A DNA stretch of 64,000 nucleotides from JBFGJH01 sp041586155 (lineage in GTDB: Bacteria > Actinomycetota > Acidimicrobiia > Spongiisociales > JAENVV01). The position numbers and the translations under genes were made by a program. Location: contig JBFHAT010000010.1 in the NCBI GenBank assembly GCA_041586155.1, positions 17,490-81,489 of the forward strand, given 5' to 3'. The notes under the pieces are model-generated. The model was not told where the DNA came from. It searched no databases and was given only the letters and a program-made list of their open reading frames with translations. This document shows positions 33,736 to 41,978 of this stretch, one piece after another. Position 1 is the first letter of the stretch. The number at the start of each line of letters is the position of its first letter.

Positions 33736-35013
33736 ATGCTCGGAGATCCAGGCCGGGGCACGCAGGGGATCGAGCCGCGCTCTCCCGTGGGATGGCGGTT
33801 CAATCTCTTTTGGTCGGGACAGGCTGTCTCCCAGATCGGTGATTACCTCGCCCTATTCGCCATCCCTGCCTTTGTGGCGACGGAAATCACCACCGACGAC
33901 CGGTTCTTGGGGTGGGTGTTCGCAGCAGAGAGTGCTCCCGCACTGCTGGTCGGTTTGGTCGGCGGCGTCATGCTCGATCGTCTGCGCTTGCGCTGGATCA
34001 TCGTGGCGACCGATCTGGCGCGGGCTGCGACATTCGTGGTGTTGGGATTGATCGCCGGAGGCACGATCACGGCCGGCCCATGGCTGATCGTCGTGCTGTC
34101 CCTGCTACTGGGGACCATGGCGTCGACGTTCGCCAGCGCCCTCATCGCCATCGTGCCCGGCCTCGTGTCCGGGCGGAACCTGACGGCGGCCAACGCCCGG
34201 CTGAGCATGAGCCAGCAGTTCGCTTGGGTGCTCGGCGTATCCATCGCCGGCATCGTCATCGCCACGTCGGGGTTCCGCACCGCGTTCTTCGTCAACGCGC
34301 TGACGTTCGCCGCTTCTGCCGCTGTCACGGTGCTGATCGGACCTCATGAGCGAACACGGTTGAGCAGCAGCGAGTCGGTCGTCCAGCAGGCGATCGACGG
34401 TGTTCGGTTCGTCTTGTCGGATTCGCGCCTTCGCTGGGCGGCGACGGCCGCCGCCGCGTCCAATTTCGTGATTGCGTTCATGGAGTCGGTGATGATCCTC
34501 ATCGGCCTCGAGGTGTTCGGTTTCGAAGGCGCCCAACAGCTGTCGACTCTCTACATCGCAATGGGAGTCGGAGGGCTGATCGGTGCCTCGATGTCGACCC
34601 GGCTCATCGGCGATTGGGGCCTCGGCAAGGCGATGGCCTTCGGATTGTGCATCTACGGATTCGGTTTCGCGGTGTTGACCTACCTCTCGGCCCCGATCCT
34701 CGTCTACCTGGTGCTGGTGGCGGGGTTTGCCGGGGTACCGATCGCCAATGTCGCCAGCTACTCGCTCCGTCAGCTGGCGAGCCCGCCCGAAATGCTTGGT
34801 CGGGCAACGGCCGCAATGCAAGCGATGGCATGGAGTGCGTATCCGATCGGCGCGGTGGTGTGGACCTGGGTGTCGTCTCGCGTGGGGATCGAACCGGTTG
34901 CCCGGCTCGCTCCGATTCTGATCATCGGCATCGGCGCGGCCCTCCCATTCACGGCGGTGTGGTCGACGATGACCGACTCGACGACCCAGCCGGCCTCGGC
35001 GCTCCGCTCGTAG
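33736..35013 (+). CDS. MFS transporter (EntS/MFS_3-like)
   Basis: The 425-residue protein has about twelve hydrophobic segments beginning at FNLFWSGQAVSQIGDYLALFAIP, a start typical of the EntS/MFS_3 group, and the motif GGVMLDRLRLRW in the loop after helix 2. Family members export siderophores, drugs or unknown compounds. Substrate cannot be named. The AidB-like gene starts nine bases after its stop. Confidence 0.85.
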   Translation: MLGDPGRGTQGIEPRSPVGWRFNLFWSGQAVSQIGDYLALFAIPAFVATEITTDDRFLGWVFAAESAPALLVGLVGGVMLDRLRLRWIIVATDLARAATFVVLGLIAGGTITAGPWLIVVLSLLLGTMASTFASALIAIVPGLVSGRNLTAANARLSMSQQFAWVLGVSIAGIVIATSGFRTAFFVNALTFAASAAVTVLIGPHERTRLSSSESVVQQAIDGVRFVLSDSRLRWAATAAAASNFVIAFMESVMILIGLEVFGFEGAQQLSTLYIAMGVGGLIGASMSTRLIGDWGLGKAMAFGLCIYGFGFAVLTYLSAPILVYLVLVAGFAGVPIANVASYSLRQLASPPEMLGRATAAMQAMAWSAYPIGAVVWTWVSSRVGIEPVARLAPILIIGIGAALPFTAVWSTMTDSTTQPASALRS

Positions 35014-35016
35014 ACT
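35011..35016 (+). promoter_or_regulatory. Candidate -10 box (TAGACT) of the AidB-like gene
   Basis: TAGACT overlaps the MFS stop codon and is followed by exactly six bases and the ATG, so transcription would start on the A of the start codon. This suggests a leaderless message independent of the MFS gene. Confidence 0.45.
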
Positions 35017-35022
35017 CGGCAC

Positions 35023-36621
35023 ATGGCCAACCAAGCGCCGCCGCTCGTCGATTTCAACGCCGGCGAAGATCAAGTCCTGACGACCGCCCTCGAGCAGGAA
35101 CGGGCGTCATGGGCGATCGGGGAGGTGACCGCCTTCGGGAAGTCGATGGGAAGCGAAGAGGCGCTGCACTCGGCGCGAGAAGCCAACCGCCATACCCCTG
35201 AGCTCCAAACCCATGACGCCGCTGGAGAGCGCCTCGACTTCGTCGAGTTTCACCCGGCTTGGCATTGGTTGATGGCATCCTCCATCGGCGCCGGGCTCCA
35301 TGCGCTCCCATGGCGAACCGATCGGCCGGGAGCACACCCGGCGCGAGCGGCCAAGTTCTTCATTGCATCACAGACGGAGGCCGGGCACGGCTGTCCGGTG
35401 TCGATGACCCATGCCGCCGTCCCGGCGTTGCGCCACCACCCCGACATTGCCGAAGTATGGGTGCCGGCGGCCACCTCTGTGCGATATGACCCGACGTTCG
35501 CTCCGGTCGAACACAAGATGGGTGCGTTGATCGGCATGGGTATGACGGAACGGCAGGGTGGCTCGGATGTGCGCTCGAACACGACAAGGGCACGGCCGCT
35601 GGAGCGTGGTGGCGGACCGGGCGCGACCTACAAAGTCGACGGACACAAGTGGTTTTGTAGCGCCCCGATGAGCGACGCCTTCTTGGTGCTCGCACAGGCA
35701 GAAGGAGGGCTGTCGTGCGTGTTGCTGCCCCGTTTCCGCGCCGACGGCAGCGCCAACGGATTGCACATCGACCGCCTGAAGGACAAGTTGGGCAACCGGT
35801 CGAACGCATCGGCTGAGGTTCGGTTCGAGGCAGCCGAAGCCCGTCTCGTCGGCGAGGAAGGCGCCGGCCTCGACGTGATCCTCGAAATGGTCAATCACAC
35901 TCGGCTCGACTGCGTGATCGGTTCGGCGGCGCTGATGCGCCAGTCGGTGATCCAAGCCCATCACCATGCCAGGCATCGCAAGGCCTTCGGCAAGCTGCTG
36001 ATCGAACAGCCGTTGATGCGATCCGTGCTCGCTGACCTGGCACTCGAATCGGAGGGAGCGATGGTCACGATGATGCGTTTGGCGTCCCTGTTCGAGCCGG
36101 ACGCCGACCCGGCGCTGCGGCGGGTGGCCACCCCCATCGCCAAATATTGGGTCTGCAAGCGGACGCCTTCGGTCGTGGCCGAGGCACTCGAATGCCTGGG
36201 CGGCAACGGGTACGTGGAGACGTCGCCGCTTCCCCGGTTGTTTCGCGAGAGCCCGTTGAACTCGATATGGGAGGGTTCCGGCAACGTGATCTGCCTCGAC
36301 GTCATGAGGGCGCTACGCAGATCTCCTGGCGCTGCGGACGCCATGACCGGTGAGCTCGAGGCGGGACGAGGCTTCTCCGCCGAGATCGACCGATGGATCG
36401 ACGATGCCGTGCGCCTGATCGACGAGCCCCCGGATGAGGCTTCTGCCCGATGGTTCGTCGGGCAGGTCGCGTTGGCGTGGCAGGCCGGACTTCTCGCCCG
36501 TATCGTCGACCCAGCCAGCGGCGCGGATCTGGTCGCCGCCCGGGCCGAGCGAAATGCGGGAGTGTTCGGCGGTCACCCCGGTCGAGAGGCTGCGGCGCTG
36601 GGACGGGTGCCGACCCTGTGA
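35023..36621 (+). CDS. Acyl-CoA dehydrogenase, AidB-like
   Basis: The 532-residue flavoprotein has the AidB-type signature MTERQGGSDVRSNTT, the FAD-binding region around YKVDGHKWFCSAPMSD, and the catalytic-position Glu in LECLGGNGYVE with SIWEGSGNVICLDVMRA after it. AidB of E. coli binds DNA and shows isovaleryl-CoA dehydrogenase activity during alkylation stress. Which role applies here is not clear. The gene ends one base from the tail of the opposing dehydrogenase gene. Confidence 0.88.
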   Translation: MANQAPPLVDFNAGEDQVLTTALEQERASWAIGEVTAFGKSMGSEEALHSAREANRHTPELQTHDAAGERLDFVEFHPAWHWLMASSIGAGLHALPWRTDRPGAHPARAAKFFIASQTEAGHGCPVSMTHAAVPALRHHPDIAEVWVPAATSVRYDPTFAPVEHKMGALIGMGMTERQGGSDVRSNTTRARPLERGGGPGATYKVDGHKWFCSAPMSDAFLVLAQAEGGLSCVLLPRFRADGSANGLHIDRLKDKLGNRSNASAEVRFEAAEARLVGEEGAGLDVILEMVNHTRLDCVIGSAALMRQSVIQAHHHARHRKAFGKLLIEQPLMRSVLADLALESEGAMVTMMRLASLFEPDADPALRRVATPIAKYWVCKRTPSVVAEALECLGGNGYVETSPLPRLFRESPLNSIWEGSGNVICLDVMRALRRSPGAADAMTGELEAGRGFSAEIDRWIDDAVRLIDEPPDEASARWFVGQVALAWQAGLLARIVDPASGADLVAARAERNAGVFGGHPGREAAALGRVPTL

Positions 36622-36622
36622 C

Positions 36623-38398
36623 TCAGAATCCGTCTGCGGGGATCCGCATGAGCTGCTCGCCGTCAGCGATGACCGGTCCCAGGAGACCGTGCACTCTGGG
36701 CAGCAGCTGCGTGAGGTAGAACTCGGCGGTTGCCATCTTGCGGTCGTGGAACCCGCCGTCACCGGTGTGGGGATGGGCGGCGATCGCCGAGCGAAGCATC
36801 ATCCAGCCGCCACTCACGTAGCCCATCATCATCAGGTAGGGGCTGGCGGCAGCCAGTCTGTCCACTGGTTCTGCCCCCAACAGATGTTCGGTCGCCCTGC
36901 TGGCCTCATCCACCCCGCTCTGCAACTGCTGGCCGAGGGTTTTGAGGGCAGGGTCGCCCGCTCCGACGGCCTCGGTGGCGGTGTCGGCCATCGCCGCCAG
37001 GAATGACCGCATCGCTTCGCCGCCGCGCAGATCGAGTTTGCGGCCTACGAGGTCGATGGCCTGGATGCCGTTGGTTCCTTCGTAGATGGGGGCGATCCTG
37101 AGGTCACGGTAGTGCTGGGCGACTCCGGTCTCCTCGATGTAGCCCATGCCGCCGTGGACCTGTACGGCCAGCGACACGAGCTCCATGCCGAAGTCGGTTC
37201 CCCATCCCTTGGAGATGGGGATGAGGATCTGGGCCAACTCGTCTGAGGCCTCCCGCCCAACTGTTTCGGCCGCCGATGCCAGGTCGATCGCCTGGGCGTT
37301 CAGGTACATCACGGCCCGCATTGCCTCGATCCCCGACCTCATCGTCATCAACATCCTGCGCACGTCGGGGTGATCGACGATTGGTGACTGGGTTCCGGGC
37401 GGCGTGCCGAGGGCCCGACCTTGCAGGCGCTCACGGGCGAAGGCGGCTGCCCGCTGGTAGGCCCGTTCCGCAACGGCCAAACCTTCGAGGCCGACGGCCA
37501 GCCGCGCCGTGTTCATCATCGTGAACATGTAGTGCATGCCCTGGTGCTCCTCGCCCACCAGGTATCCGATCGCTCCCTCGTTCTCCCCATAGCTGAGCAC
37601 GGCGGTTGGGCTGGCGTGGATGCCCATCTTGTGTTCGATGGATACGCATCGCACGTCGTTGCGGGCGCCCAACGATCCGTCCGGTTCCACCAGGTACTTG
37701 GGAACGAGGAAGAGGCTGATCCCCTTGGTTCCGGGGGGTGCGCCGGGGGCTCGGGCCAGCACGAGGTGCACGATGTTCTCTGCCATGTCGTGCTCGCCCC
37801 AGGTGATGAAGATCTTGGTTCCGGTGATTCGATAGCTCCCGTCGCCGACCGGCTCGGCCTTAGTGGTCAGCGCTCCGACGTCAGATCCGGCGTGCGGTTC
37901 GGTCAGGTTCATCGTGCCGCTCCACCGGCCGGTGATCATGTGTTCGAGATACGTCGCCTTCTGCTCGGGCGAGCCATGAAGACTCACGGCTTCGATGGCG
38001 CCTTGGGTCAGCAACGGGCACAGCGAAAAGGACAGGCAAGCCGAGGTGGTGATCTCCTGACCGGCGAGCCCGATCAGACGGGGCAGGCCTCCTCCGCCGT
38101 ACTCGGGGTCGAACTGGATGCCGCCCCAACCGGCAGCGACGTATTGGGCATACGCATTGGCGAACCCTTTGGGCGTGGTGACGCTGCCGTCGTCGTTTCG
38201 GACACTTCCTTCGAGATCACCGAGGCGGTCGAGCGGAGCGACGACCTCGGTGTGGAACCGGGCGGATTCCTCGAGCAGCGCCATCATCGTTTCGGCGTCG
38301 GCTTCGGCGAACGCCGGGATCTGCGCCGCCATGGCGTCGAGACCGAGAACCTCCTCCAACAAGAATCGGATGTCGGCCAGCGGCGGGTGGTACTCCAT
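36623..38398 (-). CDS. Acyl-CoA dehydrogenase, DmdC-like long form
   Basis: The 591-residue enzyme has the acyl-CoA dehydrogenase domains (NLTEPHAGSDVGALTTKAE, ITGTKIFITWGEHD) and the catalytic Glu in IYEGTNGIQAIDLVGRKL, plus the C-terminal extension found in the 3-methylmercaptopropionyl-CoA dehydrogenase (DmdC) family. With the DmdB-like ligase it could oxidise methylmercaptopropionate or medium-chain acyl-CoAs. Start MEYHPPL fits the family N-terminus. TACAAT lies four bases before the ATG. Confidence 0.88.
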   Translation of the reverse strand: MEYHPPLADIRFLLEEVLGLDAMAAQIPAFAEADAETMMALLEESARFHTEVVAPLDRLGDLEGSVRNDDGSVTTPKGFANAYAQYVAAGWGGIQFDPEYGGGGLPRLIGLAGQEITTSACLSFSLCPLLTQGAIEAVSLHGSPEQKATYLEHMITGRWSGTMNLTEPHAGSDVGALTTKAEPVGDGSYRITGTKIFITWGEHDMAENIVHLVLARAPGAPPGTKGISLFLVPKYLVEPDGSLGARNDVRCVSIEHKMGIHASPTAVLSYGENEGAIGYLVGEEHQGMHYMFTMMNTARLAVGLEGLAVAERAYQRAAAFARERLQGRALGTPPGTQSPIVDHPDVRRMLMTMRSGIEAMRAVMYLNAQAIDLASAAETVGREASDELAQILIPISKGWGTDFGMELVSLAVQVHGGMGYIEETGVAQHYRDLRIAPIYEGTNGIQAIDLVGRKLDLRGGEAMRSFLAAMADTATEAVGAGDPALKTLGQQLQSGVDEASRATEHLLGAEPVDRLAAASPYLMMMGYVSGGWMMLRSAIAAHPHTGDGGFHDRKMATAEFYLTQLLPRVHGLLGPVIADGEQLMRIPADGF

Positions 38399-38444
38399 CG
38401 CGCCATTGTAGGTTGGCCGGAGGAGGCGCCTGAAGGCGGAGTGG

Positions 38445-38843
38445 TCAGTGAGGGCGCGACGTTCGATGGACCGTGCCGGTGAAGAGGCCGACGGGTTCCC
38501 CGGTAGATGTGACCTCGACCCGGTAGGTGGCGATGCGGTTGCCGAGGTACACCTGGCGGGCCGTTGCACGGAGCACCGCCCCGGCAGTCGATCCGGCGGG
38601 GAGCACCAAATGGGTGTCGATCGCGACCGCCAAGCGGCCGGGTCCGTTGGAGACGAGCGAGAAGGCGCAGTCGGCCAGGCTGAACACCACTCCCCCGTGG
38701 GTGACCCCGGCGAAGTTGAGGTGGTTGTCCTCGATGGTCATCTCGACCTGACAGGACCCATCGTCTCCGTCGACCCATCGAATCCCCAACGACTGGGCGT
38801 ACGGGTCGTCGGCCAGCAGGCGTTGTTGAAGCGCAGCGCTCAT
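38445..38843 (-). CDS. Hotdog-fold thioesterase (PaaI-like)
   Basis: The 132-residue protein has the hotdog core with NHLNFAGVTHGGVVFSLADCAFSL, where the HGG turn and the Asp form the PaaI-type active site. These enzymes hydrolyse acyl- or phenylacetyl-CoA esters. A clear GGAGG precedes the ATG at MSAALQQ; the frame stays open upstream through the hairpin repeats but that part is not coding. It follows the DmdC-like gene's direction and may act on its products. Confidence 0.87.
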   Translation of the reverse strand: MSAALQQRLLADDPYAQSLGIRWVDGDDGSCQVEMTIEDNHLNFAGVTHGGVVFSLADCAFSLVSNGPGRLAVAIDTHLVLPAGSTAGAVLRATARQVYLGNRIATYRVEVTSTGEPVGLFTGTVHRTSRPH

Positions 38844-38862
38844 CTGAACCTCCGGCCAGACC

Positions 38863-38996
38863 AAAACGGCACGAGTTTGACCTTGCCAAGCTCGAACGCC
38901 TCGGGGGGCCTCCACCCGAGGCGCAGTGTAAAACGGCACGAGTTTGGCCTTGCCAAACTCGAACGCCTCGGGGGGCCTCCACCCGAGGCGCGGTGT
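38863..38996. repeat. Two 67-bp direct repeats, each with two hairpins
   Basis: Copies at 38863-38929 and 38930-38996 differ at only a few bases. Each holds CGAGTTTGGC-CTT-GCCAAACTCG (perfect in the second copy, weakened in the first) and CGCCTCGGG/CCCGAGGCG with a 9-base loop. On the minus strand each long hairpin is followed by TGCCGTTTT, so the pair lies where terminators for tRNA-Leu are expected. The end of the second copy touches the tRNA 3' end. Confidence 0.9.
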
Positions 38997-39077
38997 CGGA
39001 GGGGGGACTTGAACCCCCACGCCCTTGCGGGCACTAGCCCCTCAAGCTAGCGCGTCTGCCAATTCCGCCACTCCGAC
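38994..39077 (-). tRNA. tRNA-Leu (anticodon GAG)
   Basis: The minus strand folds as a class II tRNA of 84 bases: acceptor GTCGGAG with CTCCGAC, a D arm with GGAATTGGCAGAC, anticodon stem CTAGC/GCTAG with loop TTGAGGG, a long variable arm (CCCGCAAGGG) and T arm GGGGGTTCAAGTCCCCC. The anticodon GAG reads CUC/CUU leucine codons. CCA is not encoded. A TATACT box lies shortly upstream. Confidence 0.96.
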
Positions 39078-39091
39078 GAGTGCGGGCGGGC

Positions 39092-39097
39092 AGTATA
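39092..39097 (-). promoter_or_regulatory. -10 box (TATACT) of tRNA-Leu
   Basis: TATACT predicts a start about eight bases before the mature 5' end of tRNA-Leu. No convincing -35 at normal spacing; a TTGACC is present but 24 bases away. Confidence 0.5.
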
Positions 39098-39123
39098 CCC
39101 CACGCCCTTCGCGGCCCGGCTGG

Positions 39124-40905
39124 TCAAGATTGCGGAGGGACGAGCCACGTGGCGGCATCCTCGGCCACCGGTAAGCCACCCAGGGGCATGTCGACGCCGT
39201 TGACCGCCTCTTCGTCGTAGACGGCCCCGGTCTGCACCTGGAAGAGCGGGATGACGACCATGTCCTCGGCCAGCAGCTCGTCGATCGTCAGCAACATGTC
39301 GGACAGCTCGCCGAGATCCATGGTCGTGTCGAGCTCGCCGAGCAGCGCTTCCACCTCCCCGGCGATCGGCGATGCTCCTTCGTCCCATCGGTAGAAGTTC
39401 AGCTCGCCGATCCCGTCGGGGTCGCCGAAGCGAGAGCGGAGGTCGGCGACCGCGCCGATCGGACCCGGAGTCGACTCCCACGCCCATTGCGCAAGGTCGT
39501 ATTCGCCGGGGATCACGAGGTCGAGGAAGAAGAGGCCAGGATCCACGAGGCTCACGTCCACCAGGACTCCGTTGGCCGCCAGCTCCTGGGTGATCACCCC
39601 GGCTACGAGCGTGCGCAGCAGCGAGTTGGTGGTGGTCAATCGAACCTCCGGAGGCCGCTCCCCGAAGTCGTAGCCCAAATCGTCGGCGATGGTCGCGAAG
39701 GGGCTGGCCGGGGTCTCGACGTCGGCCCAGGCGTCCGAGCCGGCAGACGGCCAGGACGACCCTGTGATCGAGTAGAGCCCGTCGACGCCGTCCACCAGTT
39801 CGATGATGGCGTCTCGGTCGATGAGCGACGCAACGAATGTGCGGTACGTCGGTGAAGCGTTCATGGAACGAGGGTTGCGGTCGAAGCGCCCGTCGCCCCG
39901 TTGGAAAGCGAGATGCTCGTATTCGTTGCCAGCGGCAAGCGCGGCCACCAGGGGACCGGACTCCTCGTCGACGACCAAGCCGTAATCAATGCCCAGCTCG
40001 GCCACGTCCACGTCGCCCTCGACGACAGCTTCGGCAAGAGAAGTGGTGTCGGGATAGGCGAGCACCCTGACCGAGTCGAGGAGTGGCATCGTCAGACCCG
40101 TTTCCGGATCCAGCCTCCAGTAGCGGTCGTTGGCGGTGAGCGTCACCTCGCCGGCGGCGGTCTCGGCGACGACGAACGGACCGGCCCCAGGCCAACGGTC
40201 CGAGATCCAATCCGATCCCACGTCGGTACCGGCGACCACGTGGGCCGGCACCACAAGAGCGAACAGGTCCAGATAGTCGATGGTCGGTGCGGTGAGGGTG
40301 AACTCGACCGCGCGATGACCGACGATCCACGATTCGCTCAGGATCAGCGCGTAGGCACCATCCTCGGCGAATTGGCGAGCCGTTTCACGCAAGTCCGCCC
40401 CGGTGATCGGGGTACCGTCGCTCCATGTCGCCTCCGGGTCGATCCGGTAGCGCACCGTCACCGTGCCGTCTTCATTGGGTCGGATCCCGCCGTTGTCGAG
40501 GCTCGGCATCGCGGCCAGGACCTCCGGAGTCGGGTCGAGGGTGACCGGGTGGAGAAACCAGCCCCGGGCTTCGGTCATCGTCGCCACCGCCTTTGCGACG
40601 GCACCTTCGGCGGTCACAGGATTGAAGGTGGACGGGATGTCTCCCACCACCCCCAACCGAACCTCGCCTCCTCGCGCAATGGCCGGCTCGGTGGTCGTCG
40701 GCGCGGCTGTCGTGGTGGTGACCGTGGTGCTGGTCGTCGTGGAGGTGGTCGTGGCGGTGGTGCTCGTCGTGGGCGGCAGCGTGCTCGAAGTGGTCGTCGT
40801 GGGTGACGCCGACACGTTCGTCTCACCCGTTGCGAAGCCGATGCCGAGACCAAGCGCCACGATGCCGGCCAACCCCAATGGCAGCCAGCGTCGAAGCCGC
40901 TGCAT
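39124..40905 (-). CDS. Membrane-anchored extracellular solute-binding protein, family 5
   Basis: The 593-residue protein has a basic start and one hydrophobic segment (LGLAGIVALGLGIGFATG), a Ser/Thr/Pro linker of about 40 residues, then an SBP family 5 (dipeptide/oligopeptide-binding) fold with RYRIDPEATWSDGTPITGAD and later conserved blocks. No lipobox cysteine is present, so it is probably held by the uncleaved N-terminal helix. No permease or ATPase genes are next to it. Ligand unknown. Confidence 0.8.
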   Translation of the reverse strand: MQRLRRWLPLGLAGIVALGLGIGFATGETNVSASPTTTTSSTLPPTTSTTATTTSTTTSTTVTTTTAAPTTTEPAIARGGEVRLGVVGDIPSTFNPVTAEGAVAKAVATMTEARGWFLHPVTLDPTPEVLAAMPSLDNGGIRPNEDGTVTVRYRIDPEATWSDGTPITGADLRETARQFAEDGAYALILSESWIVGHRAVEFTLTAPTIDYLDLFALVVPAHVVAGTDVGSDWISDRWPGAGPFVVAETAAGEVTLTANDRYWRLDPETGLTMPLLDSVRVLAYPDTTSLAEAVVEGDVDVAELGIDYGLVVDEESGPLVAALAAGNEYEHLAFQRGDGRFDRNPRSMNASPTYRTFVASLIDRDAIIELVDGVDGLYSITGSSWPSAGSDAWADVETPASPFATIADDLGYDFGERPPEVRLTTTNSLLRTLVAGVITQELAANGVLVDVSLVDPGLFFLDLVIPGEYDLAQWAWESTPGPIGAVADLRSRFGDPDGIGELNFYRWDEGASPIAGEVEALLGELDTTMDLGELSDMLLTIDELLAEDMVVIPLFQVQTGAVYDEEAVNGVDMPLGGLPVAEDAATWLVPPQS

Positions 40906-40928
40906 GGGCGTCTTGTCGATCGGTGTGC

Positions 40929-41150
40929 TCAGCCGAGGATCCAGACGAGCACAAGGGTGGTGATCGTGAAGATGATGGAGGTGATCACCGTGTAGCGGTC
41001 GAGGTTGCGCTCCATGATCGTGGATCCGGCGCCGCCTCCACCGCCCCCGCCGAACAGGTCACTCATGCCGCCCCGGCCGGCATTGAGCAGGATGAGACCG
41101 ACCAGCACGAAGCTGACGATGGTGTGAATGACGATGAGGGTTACTTCCAC
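40929..41150 (-). CDS. secG: Preprotein translocase subunit SecG
   Basis: The 73-residue protein has two membrane helices separated by the glycine-rich loop typical of SecG (LLNAGRGGMSDLFGG...). SecG stimulates SecYEG export. The start is GTG with GAGG upstream. It follows the glycolytic genes, as in many actinobacteria where secG is near tpiA and pgk. Confidence 0.92.
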   Translation of the reverse strand: MEVTLIVIHTIVSFVLVGLILLNAGRGGMSDLFGGGGGGGAGSTIMERNLDRYTVITSIIFTITTLVLVWILG

Positions 41151-41176
41151 CGGGGATCCTCGAGTGTTGCCGCCGG

Positions 41177-41206
41177 AAAGTATGCCACCGGCGGGCCGCC
41201 GGTCAA
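41177..41206 (-). promoter_or_regulatory. secG promoter with internal palindrome
   Basis: TTGACC (41206-41201), an 18-base spacer and TACTTT (41182-41177) form the best -35/-10 pair in the window and predict a 20-base leader. The spacer is nearly filled by the inverted repeat ACCGGCG-GGC-CGCCGGT (41187-41203), which could be an operator or the gpmA terminator. Confidence 0.55.
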
Positions 41207-41231
41207 GTCGAGACCAGCCTGCGGCCCTGGC

Positions 41232-41972
41232 TCAGCCCGCCTGCTTGGCCACCGCCTCTGCAGCTGCCGCGGCCTCTTCCACGTCTCCGAGGTACCCGCG
41301 ACTGATCACCTGGAGGTCTCCGTCCAGCTCATACTGCAGCGGAATACCGGTGGGGATGTTGAGCTGCGGAATCTCTTCGTCCGATATCCCGTCGAGATGT
41401 TTGACGAGCGCACGCAGGCTGTTGCCATGTGCCCCGATCAGCACGGTGGCGCCGCGACGGAGGTCAGGAACGATGTGGTCGTGCCAATAGGGCAGCATCC
41501 GATCGACCACGTCTTTCAGGCATTCGGTGGATGGCACCACGTCGGGGGCGAGGTCGGCGTAGCGGGGGTCGAACCGGGGGTGGCGCCCGTCATCGAGTTC
41601 CAGCGGCGGCGGTGGGGTGTTGTACGACCGGCGCCATTCGAACACCTGCTCCGATCCGTGCCGTTCCGCCGTCTCTTTCTTGTTCAGGCCCTGGAGAGCG
41701 CCGTAGTGCCGCTCGTTGAGCCGCCAGTGGCGCTTCACGGGTATCCACGACTGCTCCATCACCTGCAGCGTCATGTTGACCGTGGCGATGGCCCGCTCGA
41801 GAACCGAGGTGTGAACAATGTCGAACCGAAGCGATTCCATCGCCATCAGGCGACCCGCTTCGGAGGCCTCGGCCCTGCCCTGATCGGTCAGACCGACATC
41901 GGTCCAGCCGGTGAATCGGTTTTCGAGGTTCCAAGTGCTCTGACCGTGTCTCAGGAGTACGAGTGTGTACAT
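41232..41972 (-). CDS. gpmA: 2,3-bisphosphoglycerate-dependent phosphoglycerate mutase
   Basis: GpmA interconverts 3- and 2-phosphoglycerate in glycolysis. The 246-residue enzyme has the phosphorylated histidine in LLRHGQSTWN (His9), RHYGALQGLNK and the second histidine in GAHGNSLRALVKH. It begins six bases after tpiA, so pgk-tpiA-gpmA form one glycolytic block. Confidence 0.95.
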   Translation of the reverse strand: MYTLVLLRHGQSTWNLENRFTGWTDVGLTDQGRAEASEAGRLMAMESLRFDIVHTSVLERAIATVNMTLQVMEQSWIPVKRHWRLNERHYGALQGLNKKETAERHGSEQVFEWRRSYNTPPPPLELDDGRHPRFDPRYADLAPDVVPSTECLKDVVDRMLPYWHDHIVPDLRRGATVLIGAHGNSLRALVKHLDGISDEEIPQLNIPTGIPLQYELDGDLQVISRGYLGDVEEAAAAAEAVAKQAG

Positions 41973-41978
41973 CGCCGA

